In this document: piece by piece, positions 20,001-31,274 of the stretch | Layout: every line of letters starts with the position of its first letter | How positions within the stretch are numbered: the first letter of the stretch is position 1 | NCBI GenBank assembly: GCA_965240325.2 | Contig: OZ251244.1 | Location: forward strand, 310,001 to 374,000 | DNA length: 64,000 nucleotides | Origin: Rebecca billardiae RCC1528 | Lineage: Eukaryota > Haptophyta | Direction: 5' to 3' | Made by a program: the position numbers and the translations under genes | The notes under the pieces: generated by a model | The model's input: the letters and a program-made list of their open reading frames with translations, nothing else | Told to the model about the DNA's origin: nothing | Database searches by the model: none

Positions 20001-22881
20001 TCAGCTGAGAGCGATCGACGCAGCCGCGCGCCTGAGCACCGTGCGCGCCAGCAGCTGGAAGCGGCGCGGCACTGGCGGCGACTCCGGCGTGCGCTCCGCC
20101 GCGATGCCGCCGCCGCCGATCGAGTGCCGCTGCTGCCGCGCGCGCAGCTGCAGGCTACGCATCCCTCTGCCCGTCGCCCACGCGCCGTGCGCCCTTGCGA
20201 CCGCGGCCGACGCCGCCGACCCCTCTTCTCCGCCGCGCGCCGGCAGGCTGTCATCGGCGGCGGCAGCGGCACGCGAAGAGCGCCCCTCCTCGTCCGCCTC
20301 ACGTGGCGGCTTCCGGAAAGGCGCGCGCAGCCGCGTGGGCAGCGGCGGCGAGCCGTCGCCTTCGCCCAAGTCCTCGCCGAAGCGCAGCGGCCGCGGCGGC
20401 GTGTTGGCGAAATCGGTCGCCGCGTCCGACATGCTACACGCAGCGTCCTCCTCGCTGCGCGCGCCGAGCGAGTGCGCGAACGGCGCGGGCCGGCGAGGGT
20501 CGGGCTCGCTCGGCGCGCGCGGCGGCAGCCGCCGCCGCTCCCGCAGTAGCACAGGCTCGACCTGCTCCTCGAACCAACGGTCTGCCAGCCACAGGTAAGC
20601 CTCGTCGCGCCAAGCGGGCGGGTCGGCGCTCGCGCTGCCCCCGTCGGAGGCGCTGCCACCGCCGCTAGAGGAGCGCCGACGCTGGGCCTCGTCCGGCCGC
20701 GCCGTGCCCGCCGCCTCCGCCGCCGCCGCCGCCGCCGCCGCCACCGCCGCCGCCGCGTGGTTGCTCACCCGGCGCGTGGCGATGTCCACTTGGCTCATGT
20801 CGAGGTAGTGGGCCTGGGCGCACGACTGCGCGCGCCACGCGGCGACATCTGCGCGCTCGAGCGCCGCTGCGAGCTCGGACATGCCCAGCTCGTGCGCCAG
20901 CGCGACCCACTCGTCGAAGTAGTGCCGCCCCCCGCCGCCCGCGCCGCCGCCCGCGCGCATCCCCTGCACGACGGACGCGCGCGCGAGCACCGCGATCGCG
21001 CTCGCGCGCACAAAGTGCTCGAACGCGGAACACGACTCGAAGTTCTCCTGGATGAGCCTCTCGAGCTTGAGCCGGTCCGCCTCGTCGGTGCACTCCGCCG
21101 CGCCCACCGAGAAGCCGCGCACCGCCGCGAGGTACAGGTGCAGCGTCGCGTCGTTGAGCATCAGCTTGGTGCACACGTGCAGCGCGGAGGGCGGGTGCGA
21201 GCTCAGGAAGTGCGCCCACTCGAAGCAGCACCCTGCGGCGCGCACGCGGAGCGGAGCGGGCGCACGGAGCGGCGGGGGATGGGGCGTGCGCGCGTGAGCG
21301 GCGCTCGGCCACGCATGCAAGTGGTGTGCTGCTGGCGAGACGCCCCTTGTGCGTCTCGACTCGTCACCACGCGCATCCCCGCGGACGCCGCGCGCGCATC
21401 CCCCGGGGAGAGAGGGAGCAGGCGTCCGCGCGCGCACAGAGCCGCGTGAAGTAGGTCCAAGGCATCACCACCACCATTGCGTCACTCATGCGGATGAAGT
21501 CGCCGATGCGGCGGAGGAAGGCGGGGAGCAGCGCGTGCTGCTGCGGGATGCACGTCTTGTCCACCCACAGCCACACGCGCCCCGGCTCCACGCCCGCCGC
21601 CAACGCGTACTCGCGCACCGCAAACGCGAGCTCCATCGTCTTCGCCTCGGCGTACGAAAATGGCGTGCGCGCGTCCGCCCAGTCGCCGGGCTCGGGCCAG
21701 ACGTGTGAGCAGAAGACAACGCGCTGCAGCCGGTCGCGCACGTCGCGCAGCTCGGAGCGCGCGAAGTGGTCGAAGCACCCCGCCGACTCGCGCCAGAAGG
21801 CCGACACCCGCCCCAGCTGCTTCGGCTGCGACCAGTCCGCCGAGACGAGCCCCGGCCTCACGACGCGCATCTCGGCCGCGACGTGAATCCACGCGTCTGT
21901 CGCCGCCTCGATCGACGACATGCGCTCGAGAAGCAGCGCGCGCTTGCACCGCCACTCGGGCGTGTCGACGTGGTCGCCGTCGCGCGGCAGCGCGTCGGCC
22001 TCGCACGCGCCGTGCTCCGGACTCGAGCTGCGGCTCGAGAGGCGCGAGGCCTGGCCATGCCGCACGCGCCGCCCGAAGCTGCCGCGCTGGCCGTCGTCTG
22101 CGTGCGCGGGCGTCGTCAGCTGCGCGGGGCAGGTGTGCACGCGCGCGCGCGCGCCGTGCGTGCGCGCGCGCGGGTCGAGCGCGCCGAGAGCGCCGAGCGC
22201 GCCGAGCGCGCTGAGCGACACCACCGCGTCGTGCATGTGCACGCACGACGCGCGCTCCGCCGGCTCGCCCTCCGCCACCGGCTCGGCGGGCGGCGGCGGC
22301 GCCAGCGGCTCGACCACGGTCACGCGCCAGCGGCACTCGCGCGTCCCGACCGCCAGCCGCTCCATCGAGATGCGCTCGCGGAGCACGCCCTCGGCGACGG
22401 CAGGCAGCGCACCCTCGACGATGCTCGCCAGCCCGCCGCGCGGGCTCGAGTACACGAGCACGAACGAGCCCGTGCCGCTCTCGACGTCGTCGATCGCAAA
22501 GCTCGGCAGCGTCGCGTGCGTGAGCGAGCGCTCGAGCGCCGTGTGCATCTCGTTGACGTTGCGCAGGAGGGACTCGAGCGAGTCAGACGCGAAGCCGCGG
22601 ATGAGGCGGGCGTACCCCATCCGCAGCGCCATGCGCACGGTCTCCGCGCCGAGCAGGCGCAGCCCCTCCTCCACGCCCACGCCCATGAGCGCAAACGCCT
22701 GCGCCAGCAACTCCTCAGACTGGCCGTCGTCGTACTGCTGCTCGAGCAGCAGCGAGGTCTCGTCGGCGGGGTCAAGGCGTGCGAAGCACGCGCATGTGCG
22801 CTCGTGCACCAGCTCCCAGCCGCCGACGCCGCGGTGGCGGCGCACGAGGTTGCGCACAGCTCGGTGTAGCAGCCCGTGCAT
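20001..22881 (-). CDS. H-NOX haem sensor fused to TIR/HET-like domain
   Basis: Exons 22881-21438 and 21232-20001, 891 residues. The 205-base intron (GTGCGCGC...GCCGCAG, phase 1) splits a Trp codon and restores YFTRL-W-CCFEW. Residues 1-190 are a haem-NO/O2-binding (H-NOX) domain: MHGLLHRAVRNLV at the start, the proximal haem histidine candidate His113 (NVNEMHTALER), and the YxSxR motif as YSSPR (Tyr144, Ser146, Arg148) that contacts haem propionates. After a Ser/Arg linker, residues about 388-500 carry SHVWPEP, WVDKTCIPQ, MSDAMVVVM and YFTRLWCCFEWA, the pattern of TIR-like/HET-like signalling domains common in algae and fungi. The C-terminal third is helical then low-complexity. Inferred role: NO, CO or O2 binding at haem controlling the signalling domain. 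The start is chosen because H-NOX proteins begin at this Met; the frame is open further upstream. Confidence 0.82.
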
Positions 22882-23438
22882 CCGTGTGGGCCGCTCGTGT
22901 GATGAATTGTTGGATCGCTTCTGGAACGCCGTAAAAGGAAGGTGGAGCAATACAAGTAGGGCGGATGCAACTAGGATATCGTGTGTGCTTCTCCGCCGAA
23001 GCCGTTTGTAAGCGGCCGAAGCCCGAAGTCGCGAGAACTGAGAGCATTCGTTGCGACAGTATTCGATACATATGGAAACGGAAACAATGACGAATACCTT
23101 CATTAGTGTGAGAATATCGTCTAAATTGACGAAGATTTGACGCCAACACCATTCAAACGCGTCATGAGGTAATGCCGTCGAAGTTACTAGTACTGTGTTG
23201 CCGGTACCCACCATCACCTACGCGCACCCGCGTTACCCCCATGTCCCATCAATCACCCCTGGTCCGAAAGAGATGGGCCCTTGAGAGATTGATAGGCGAT
23301 TCGATCCAGGTTTCTGACCGTACCCTACCTTCCAACCGGTCCAGACCCAAGGCGGGGCCTGAGAGCCTATCAGCTATATCTATTATCTGTCTGTCGGCTC
23401 TCTTATTCGATCTCTCTACAGTCTGAGATGCCGCCATG
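22882..23438. other. Intergenic region between minus-strand genes
   Basis: Upstream region of the H-NOX gene and downstream region of the WD40 gene; less GC-rich than its surroundings (about 22900-23430). No conserved frame. It probably contains the H-NOX gene promoter. Confidence 0.5.
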
Positions 23439-25554
23439 TCAGTCCACGTTGAACGCGTACAGGTAGCCGTCTGTCGACGAGCACGCAAACCCGCGGCCCT
23501 CGGAGTCCCACTTGATGCAGTCGAGGAACTGCCCGACCGTGGCCTTCCGTGGCAACGCGATCTACGCGCGAGGCCAGGGAGTGGACGCGCGCACGGACGG
23601 CGCTCGCGCGCCGTTGGTCAGCCGCCGTGCCAGCCGGCAGCAGCGACGGCCGGTGCGCGGCGTGTCGCGTGGCGCAGCGCGGGCCGTCCGCGACGTGGCG
23701 CGCGCATCGCAAGCGCCGCGCGGGCCGGGCCGCACGGCTTGGGCTGCGCTGGGGCGCGAGCGCCCACCTCGGCGATGACCTCGAGGTCGACGCCCACATT
23801 GCGCACGATCTTAACCGTCGTGTCGCCGCAGCACGCCACCTTCCCGTCCGAGCTCCTCTCGATACTGGTCACGTACTCGTTGAATACCTGGAGAGCGGGC
23901 CAGCGGGGAAGCGTACGCGCGCGCGTGCGCGCGCGCGTAAGCGGCTGAGGTGCGGCCGGCCCGCCGCGCGCGTGAGGCAGGGGCGCGCAGGCGGCGCAGC
24001 GCATCTGGCTCGGCCCGCGCCCACGGCGCGCGCGCGCGCGCGCGCGCGCGCCGCCTGCCTGCCCCGCCGCCGCCCGCTCGGCGCGTGCCCGCGCGCACGC
24101 GCCGCGCCGCGTACCCTCTGCGTCGCCATCGCCGCGACCCTCTGTGGCAGGTTGCCCCCCGCCTGCATCTCGACAAGCCGCGCAAAGTCGACAGAGACGA
24201 TGTAGCCGTTGGAGAGGCAGACGAGCAGCGCGTTGTCCTCGAGCCAGACGAAGCCGGCGATGCTGCCGTAGTCCGCCGGGAACGTCAGCCCCAGGTCCTC
24301 GTGCGCGCGCGCCGAGTCGAAGGTGAGCAGGTACTTGCCGCCGAGCGAGACGGCGACAAACGGCGCGCGCGCTCCGAGCGTAAAGGCCAGCGCCTCAGGC
24401 GCGCCCGCGCTCTGGATGTGCTTGGGCACCTTCGAGCCGAAGCCGCCGAGCTTGAACTTGGAGAAGGACTCCCACTTGGCGCCCACCGCCGCGATCGGCT
24501 TGGAGATCTTCACGCGCGAGCCCGACGCCAGCCCCAGCCGGTTGTCCGGGAGCCACGCGCCGCACGTGACGGGTGTGTGCAGCGTCCCCTTGCGCTCGTG
24601 CAGCTGCAGTACTGCGTCGCGCCCGTTGTAGATGATCACCTTGCCGTCGGAGGTGCCCAGCGCGAGCTCCGGCAGGATCTTCGACCACGCGCAGTACGTC
24701 GCCTTCACCGTGTGCTTCGGCGAGAGGTGCAGCGGCACGACGTTCGCGGGGAGCGGCTCGCCCGCCTCCACGGCGGCGACCAGCCGCCCTGCGTCCCACA
24801 GAAACACGCCGTGCGCCTGCGTGCGCACGGCGAGGACCTCGCCCTTGCAGTCCCAGCCGATCCAGCGCGGCATCGAGTCTGCGAGCTCGTAGCCGTGGAT
24901 CTTCTTGCCCGTCCGCCTCAGCACCTGCACCAGCGCCTTGCCCTCCCGGAACGAGGCCACCGCTGCAGCCGCGCAGCAGCGGCAGCGGAGCGAGGGCGGG
25001 GACCACACGGTGGGCGGGGGCCGGCGCCGCGCGCGCGCGCGTCTCGGGCGCGTGGGCACGTGCGGCGCGCGCGCGCGCGCCGGGCGCGCCGAGCCGGACG
25101 AGCGCGGGCCCGCACCGAGCGCCTTGCCGCCAGGCTGCCAGTCGAACACCAGCTCGCCCGTGCCGAGCGCGTCGGGGCCGAGCTGGAAGAGAGTCTCGCC
25201 TTTGTGCAGAGCCTCGCCGTTGAGCGTGAGGATGGCCTCGCCGCGGGCTCGAGGCGTGGCGAGGGTGTTCTCCTCGGTGTGGGTCAGCTGGTGGTCGCCC
25301 TTGCGCAGCTCCCGGTCCATCGCCAGCCCCGACAGGTCGAGCTTCTTCACTTGCACCGACTCCTTGGCGCGGCTCACGCGCTTGTCATACTGCTCGCGGC
25401 TGACGGCGCCCGAGGCCGCCTCGGCGGCCGCGGGCTCGGGTGGCGGCGAGCCGGGCGGCGTCGCCGCCTCCGCGGCGGCCGTCGCGTCCTCGTCATCCGT
25501 CGCGGCCTCCGCCAGCTCGCGCACGGGCAGCTCGTCGAGCGTGGCGCTCGACAT
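23439..25554 (-). CDS. WDR19/IFT144-like WD40 protein (short form)
   Basis: Four exons: 25554-25116, 24962-24115, 23887-23768 and 23543-23439, with introns of 153, 227 and 224 bases; 503 residues. A unique N-terminus of about 120 residues precedes a WD40 propeller that follows the first propeller of WDR19 (IFT144) blade by blade: FDWQPGGKALAVASF across intron 1, WIGWDCKGEVLAV, CAWSKILPELALGT, VTCGAWLPDNRLGLAS, DYGSIAGFVWLEDNALLV, YVTSIERSSDGKVACCGD, then FLDCIKWDSEGRGFACSS. WDR19 is an intraflagellar transport complex A subunit. Here the protein ends right after the propeller (YAFNV, one Asp, TGA), without the second propeller and TPR region that bring the family to about 1300 residues. Splice sites restore family-like sequence at each junction. 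It could be a separate short paralogue or a truncated gene. Confidence 0.72.
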
Positions 25555-25924
25555 CTTGTGCCCACTCGCGCTCGCGCGATCGGTTTGTGGAATTGTGGCC
25601 AGCACGAATTCCTATTATTCCGCCGCCATATCATTTTGGGGGCTTTTGGGCGAGCGTCATCAATATGCGTCTGGATGCCGGACTGATGATGAACAGTCCG
25701 GATCCAGAGTGGCTGCAACCCAGCCGGAGCGGCAGCGTCCCTCGCCGCTCTTGCGTTCACTGCGCTGAGCAAGCTCGACGGCGGTGGCAGGCACCGACCC
25801 GTCGACGACGACCTCGCCCAGACGCGCACGCGGCCTCGCGCTCGTGCGCAGCAGCCAGCTTTCTGCGCGCTCGGCTGATCGCGATCGCAAAGGGGCGCGG
25901 CTGAGTCGCGAAAGCTTGACGCCC

Positions 25925-27217
25925 ATGGATCGTCCAGAGCACAACTCGGCGGGGCGCGCGCGGCCAGGCGCACGGGCCAAGGAGCGTGGCCAGAGCCGCA
26001 GCCGCCCGAGCGGCCTAGGCGAGGACACGGCTGAGCAGCCCGAGCATGGACGAGTGCGCCCAGCAGACTGCGCCGGCGCGCTCCTCTCGGCCAGCGTCAC
26101 CAAGCAGGCGCGGCTGGACCCGCCTGAGCCGCGCGCATGCATGCGCGCGCACGCGAGTGAGCTGCCGAGCGCGCTGCCCACGCCCACCGCGGAGCTCATC
26201 GAGCTGATCTTCGACCCGACCATCTTCGAAGCCAGTCTTGCGCGCGTCGGTCTCCCGCCCGTGTGCGCGCGCGTCGAGCGCACCCAGATCCGTCGCGCGC
26301 GCGACGCGCTGTGCGAGCTTGCGCGCGCGCTCGAGTCGGAGGCGCAGCCGGACGCGCGCGAGCTCGAGCGGCTTTCGGCGGCGTTCTTCAGCGCGGTGCC
26401 CGGCGTGATAGGCGATGGCGCAGAACCGCCGCGTTTGCGCAGCCGCGCGGCCGTGGACGAGAAGCACCGCCTGCTCGACGCGCTGAGCGATGCCGCGCTC
26501 GCGGCTAAGCTCGAGGCTGGCTGCGCCGCGCGCGCGGCCGAGGCGCCGTCCGCTCGCCATCGGCCGGCGCTGCTGCACGAGCAGCTGCGGTGCGAGCTGA
26601 CGGAGCTGCAGGCGAGCGAGCCCGAGCTCGGCGTCATCCGGCGCTACGTCGAGGCGACGCAGCCGCCGGGCGCTGGCTGCGAGCTGCTGCACGCGTGGCG
26701 CGTCGACTGTGCCGCTGAGGACAAGCGCTTCCGCCGGCACGCCGCGCTGGGCAACCGCCGTCTCCTCTGGTACGGCTGCGCCCTGTCGGAGGTCGCCGCC
26801 GCGCTGCAGGACGGTCTACGCATCGCCGAGCCCCCGCTCGGGCCCGCGGGCCGCGGCATCCACCTCGCAGACTGCCAGCAGGTCGCCAGCGAGCGCGCGC
26901 GCGCCGGCGGAGCGCCTGCGCATGCGGTCCTGCTGCTGGTCGAGGCGGCGCTGGGCGCGCAGCACGAGATCACCGAGGGCAATCGCGCGCTCACGGCGGC
27001 TCCGGAGGGCGCGGACTCGGTGCTCGCCGTCGGTGCCCAGGCGCCACGGCGCGCCGACGACGTGACCGTGGTGCTGGACGGCCAGCCCGTCGCCGTGCCG
27101 CAGGGCGAGGTCATCTGGACGGGCCGCACGAGCGCCTTTGACCACAATGAGTACGTCGTGTACCGCGAGAGCCAGCTGCGCATTCGGTTCATCCTCACGC
27201 TCGGGAACTGGCTGTGA
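25925..27217 (+). CDS. PARP-family protein with altered catalytic triad
   Basis: Single exon, 430 residues. After a basic, disordered N-terminus, the PARP regulatory helical domain runs from about 95 to 225 (ELIELIFDPTIFEASL, TQIRRARDALCELARAL). The ADP-ribosyltransferase fold follows: NRRLLWYGCAL, GRGIHLAD, VLLLVEAALG and FDHNEYVVY. Active PARPs use His-Tyr-Glu; here the first position is Tyr283 (usually His, LLWHG), the second His313 (usually Tyr, GIYFAD) and the third Glu409 is kept. The first two residues are thus exchanged. No WGR domain or zinc finger is seen, unlike PARP1/2/3. It may be inactive, a mono-ADP-ribosyltransferase, or an NAD-site binder. The start 25925 (CCCATGG) is the first ATG after an upstream in-frame region without Met. 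Confidence 0.82.
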   Translation: MDRPEHNSAGRARPGARAKERGQSRSRPSGLGEDTAEQPEHGRVRPADCAGALLSASVTKQARLDPPEPRACMRAHASELPSALPTPTAELIELIFDPTIFEASLARVGLPPVCARVERTQIRRARDALCELARALESEAQPDARELERLSAAFFSAVPGVIGDGAEPPRLRSRAAVDEKHRLLDALSDAALAAKLEAGCAARAAEAPSARHRPALLHEQLRCELTELQASEPELGVIRRYVEATQPPGAGCELLHAWRVDCAAEDKRFRRHAALGNRRLLWYGCALSEVAAALQDGLRIAEPPLGPAGRGIHLADCQQVASERARAGGAPAHAVLLLVEAALGAQHEITEGNRALTAAPEGADSVLAVGAQAPRRADDVTVVLDGQPVAVPQGEVIWTGRTSAFDHNEYVVYRESQLRIRFILTLGNWL

Positions 27218-27586
27218 TGGCGGGCGTGTGTGCCTGGCTGCCACGCCCAAGTCGCGCCCCTTGCCTCCGGCTCCTGTCGTCACCTGACACTGTGTCCCAT
27301 CTCGAGAGTCGAGATTGAAGATTGATGCTGTACTGTACAGTATCGAGTTGAGAGTACATCAAGTACAGTTTACTAAAGTAAGATAAGACACGCACATGTA
27401 CAGCTCAGGCAGGCGAGATACAATCTAAAATCCAGCCCATCAAGGGCGCGCGCGACGGGCGGGCGCGCGCGCGCGCGCGCCCCGGCCCCCGGCGAGGAAT
27501 CCGACGCGCTCACCCGCCCGCGATAACTCGGTCTCCGTCGTGCACGACGTTCGTGAGCGACGCCCGCACGCGTGCGCCTCGCGAGC
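27218..27586. other. Intergenic region with a dispersed repeat
   Basis: About 27364-27420 resembles 38444-38491 (TTTACTAA..., then CAGCTCAGGCAGGCGAGAT). The rest, including a run of alternating GC near 27450-27485, is probably the P450 promoter and 5' UTR. Confidence 0.5.
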
Positions 27587-29134
27587 ATGTTCTTCCTGGT
27601 CGGCCTCGTGCTCACCGCCCTCTGCGGCGTCGCCGCGGCCCTGGCGCTGCTCCTCACCTCGCGCCCGAGCGCGTCCGCGCCGTCGGACGGCCGCGCGCCG
27701 TTCGCGCCGCTCTCGATGCTCGAGGTGCTGAGCATGCTGCAGTCCAAGCTGGCGCCGGAGAAGCTGCTCGAGCTCTCGCGCAGCGTGGGCCCGGTGTTCC
27801 GGCTCAAGTTTCCGCTGCTCTGCGACTACGTCGTCGTGGGCGACCCCGCGCTCGCGCGCACCGTCCTCAACGACGTCAAGTCCGACAAGCCGCAGATGAT
27901 CTACCACGGCTTCACCGGCGCGACCGCGGGCGTGGCCACGATGTTCAGCGCGCGGACGTCGGACCCGCGCTGGGCGCACGCGCGCAAGGCGGTCGCGCCC
28001 GCGCTCGGCGGCGCGAAGAGCGCCGCGCGCGCGCACGCCGTGTGCATGGACGAGCTCCGCAAGTGGGACGCGGCGCGGCTGCGGCCGGCCTCGGAGGCGG
28101 CGCAGTCTGTCGACATCAACGAGGCGGTGCTGCGGCTCACCGTGCGCGTGATCATGCGCGGCGGGCTGTGCTACGCGATCGGCGACGCGGAGGTCGAGGC
28201 GTTCCTCACCGACGTCGACGAGTCGCTCCGCGAGTTCGCGCAGCGCCAGCCCTTCAACCCGCTCCGCCGGCCGCTCGGCTGGGCGCTGCCGGCCGCGCGC
28301 AGCGCCGCGCGCGCCGCGGAGCGCACGATGGCCCTCTCGCAGCGGATACTGGAGTCGCACCGCGCGGCGACCGGCGAGGGCGCGCCCGACGCCGCCGCGC
28401 AGCGCGAGGCGCGCTCCGGCTCGATCATCGCACACCTCTCCGACAACCCCAACTACGCGGACGAGCGCGAGCGGATCGCGGACGTGACGACGTTTGCGGT
28501 CGCCGGGTTTGACACGACGTCGTACGCGCTCACGTGGGCGCTGTACGAGCTGGCGAGGCAGCCGGAGGAGCAGGCGGTGCTGCGCAAGGCGCTGCGTGGC
28601 ACGGAGGGCGAGGACGAGAGGTCGCTGATGGCGGTGCCCGAGATGGCCAACGTCGTGCGCGAGGCGATGCGGCTGCACCCGTCGACCGCACTAGGCTCGC
28701 TGCGCAGCGCCTCGCGCGATCTGACGGCCGAGCTCACGCGCGCCGCGGAGGGCGGCGGGGTGCAGAGCGCGGGGAGCGTGCGCATCGCCGCGGGCTCGGT
28801 GGTGCACATGCCGTCGTTCGTGATCCACCGCAACCCTGCGGCGTACGCGCGGCCCGACGAGTTCCTGCCCGCGCGCTGGGACCCCGCGCGCAGCGCCGCC
28901 GCGCTCGGCTCCGCGCCGCCGCCCTCGCCCGACGACTCGTTCCCCTTCGCGCTCGGCCGGCGCAACTGCGTCGGCCAGCCCCTCGCGCGGCTCGAGATGC
29001 ACGTGGTGCTCGCCTACCTCGTGCGCAAGTACGAGTGGACGGTGCACACGGAGCCGGAGCCGGTCTACTTCCTCACGCGGAAGCCGCACGGGGCCCGGCT
29101 GCTCGCCAAGCCCGTCCAGGCGGTGGCCAACTAA
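27587..29134 (+). CDS. Cytochrome P450
   Basis: Single exon, 515 residues. The N-terminal hydrophobic stretch MFFLVGLVLTALCGVAAAL is a membrane anchor of the type that tethers P450s to the ER (or begins a plastid-targeting presequence). The I-helix oxygen-binding motif AGFDTTS is at 306-312, the K-helix ExxR at Glu359-Arg362 (VVREAMRLHP), and the haem loop FALGRRNCVGQPLARLE carries the axial ligand Cys461. Length and motif spacing are normal for a complete monooxygenase. The substrate cannot be inferred; broad resemblance is to CYP4/CYP97-like clans by motif style only. GTG codons precede the ATG in frame, but the ATG opens directly with the anchor. Confidence 0.92.
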   Translation: MFFLVGLVLTALCGVAAALALLLTSRPSASAPSDGRAPFAPLSMLEVLSMLQSKLAPEKLLELSRSVGPVFRLKFPLLCDYVVVGDPALARTVLNDVKSDKPQMIYHGFTGATAGVATMFSARTSDPRWAHARKAVAPALGGAKSAARAHAVCMDELRKWDAARLRPASEAAQSVDINEAVLRLTVRVIMRGGLCYAIGDAEVEAFLTDVDESLREFAQRQPFNPLRRPLGWALPAARSAARAAERTMALSQRILESHRAATGEGAPDAAAQREARSGSIIAHLSDNPNYADERERIADVTTFAVAGFDTTSYALTWALYELARQPEEQAVLRKALRGTEGEDERSLMAVPEMANVVREAMRLHPSTALGSLRSASRDLTAELTRAAEGGGVQSAGSVRIAAGSVVHMPSFVIHRNPAAYARPDEFLPARWDPARSAAALGSAPPPSPDDSFPFALGRRNCVGQPLARLEMHVVLAYLVRKYEWTVHTEPEPVYFLTRKPHGARLLAKPVQAVAN

Positions 29135-31274
29135 CGCCGCCAGGGCCCCTGGGCCTGGCCAGCGCCCCCAGGCCGCGCGTGCACGACGCGGGATGGCGGC
29201 CGCACGGTGTACGGGCAGCGCGCAGTGCAGCACGCCTGCCGCCTGCCCGCGCCGCAGCGGCTGTCACGACTGGCCCGATGCAACATCGCGGGTATAGGCC
29301 AGTGAGGTCCCGGACGACCGTACCGCAGTGGCCGCCGTCTGACTACCGGGCGAGTCTGACGCCAGCAGTGAATATAGTCGTAGTACGTGATAATTCCGGC
29401 CCCGAGGATATATGCTGATGACACTCGGAGTCAGTTAGAGTAAGAGTAGTGCCACGCACGGTCTCAGGTCTGCGTCTCGTGCCAGTCGTGACTCGGTCTC
29501 GTGTCCCGGTGCCGTCGTGCGACAGACGACGACTACTACCGGGCCACGACGCAGGTAAATCGCCACGGCGTCGCCGCCGACGGCCCGGATGCTTTGACTC
29601 GCACTCCGGCAGCGGCCCCGCGGCCGCGGGCGGGCCGGCGGCCCGGCGCGGGGCGGCAGAGCGGGCCTGCGGGCCCGGACCGCGCGGGCCGAGGGCCCGC
29701 GCCCCGCGGGGCCGCCCGGGGGCCGGCCGGGGAGTGCCCGCGGTGCAGGCTTGATGACTAGTGACTGGCAGCGCGCTGCGCGGAGCGCCGGCGGCGCCGG
29801 CACTCGGCTGGCGACGGGCGTCGATGCCGCACCGTCAGTGGCCTGTTTCATTTCTACCAGATTCCATTTACTATGTCACGGCGACAAACCCGTGCCCGCC
29901 AGTGGGAATCGGTGTCACGCCCCGTTCAGTGTACCTCTCACGGCCGATGGCGGCCCCGGCGTGCGCGAGGAATGCGATTCCTGCACTCCTCGGTGACCGG
30001 TGAGTGCAGGAATCCAGTTGCGGCGCTCGTCCGCCTCGTCGTCGTCGCACACGAGGTACACTGAAGAGCACGGGTCAGAAGCCAGATCTCTCTGCGCGCT
30101 CGCGCCCGCGCGGCGAGGCACTGGCAGGCTTGTTCTGGCATCATCTTGGCCAAGACTGCAGCCTGCCAGATGCGCGAGGACGCGTGTGCACGCCTTTCCC
30201 GCGTCATGGGTGCGCGTGGCACGCACCCTGTCGTCATCTACGCCGAGGAGGCCTGAGCAACCAGCCCACCAACCTGCCGTGACCACGTTCAAATGCAGGC
30301 GGCAAGCTGCATGCGAGCGCACGCAACGGAAGCATCTCACGCTCGACAAGGAAGTGGCGGCGGAGCGAGTGTAGCTGGTATCGTTTGCAGCCCATCGGTT
30401 GTTCAACAATCCTGGTTCAACAACTGACACGGGCGCGACGCAGCCAAGGCAGAGTGCTTGCAGCTCGCAGCGCGCCCGCAACTGCGGTTTGCCGCCGCGG
30501 CGCGGCGATCGTCACACCGCCGTGCGCTGCGAGTGACCTCTGTGTCATGGCGAAGCACCATGGCAAGGCTAAGCAGCATGCCTTGGCAACACATTTCGCT
30601 ACAGCTCAGCGCCCTAGTACGAACATGCGCCAACGACGTGCCATCCCTACTCCGCAATCGCGCCGGCACCCACCACCAGCGGGAAAGCCGCCATTTTACC
30701 CGGTTTTGGCGAATGTCGCCGTTGGGCTCTCATAGAAATAAAACAGGCCCAGTGCCGGCCCGGTCGGCCGCGGTGCGCGGCGCCGCCGGACTCCGTCACT
30801 TTATAGTTCAGCCTGGCCCGTCGTAATTCAGCTCAGACCGTCGTAGCAGTCGGTAGTGACGCTGTCACTTCGGTCTGAGCAGTGAGCCGTAGTAACTATT
30901 ATAAGTAAGTGATTCGCTAGTACCTCACTGCTTGACACTCGGCCGGACCGAGTGATGCCCGTAACCGCACAGCCGCCGCCCGCCGGCTGCGTTGATGGCT
31001 TGACTCATCGGCACCGGCACAGCAGCCGCGCCGCGCCAGCGCCGGGGGGCTCGGCGACGCCGAAGCCGGCCGACGCCGACGACCCCAGCTGCCAGCGTGC
31101 CATCACAAGTCCTGGCGGCTCGGCCTTGTGTCGTCCAGCAGCGATCGTGATCATGATGTCGCCGCCGCCAATGGTGTTGCAGCCGCACATGAGCGCTCGC
31201 GGCCGAAGGGCATGTGTTGCGCGGGGCCGGCCCGAAAGTCACAGGCCGATGCGGCGCAGCCGCGATGTGCGCTC
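29135..31274. other. 2.1-kb gene-free interval
   Basis: Nothing convincing on either strand. 29600-29760 is an extremely G/C-rich stretch. A 13-base inverted repeat (GATTCCTGCACTC at 29976-29988, complement at 30002-30014) could form a hairpin. Several open frames of 80-215 codons lack protein-like composition. Confidence 0.6.
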
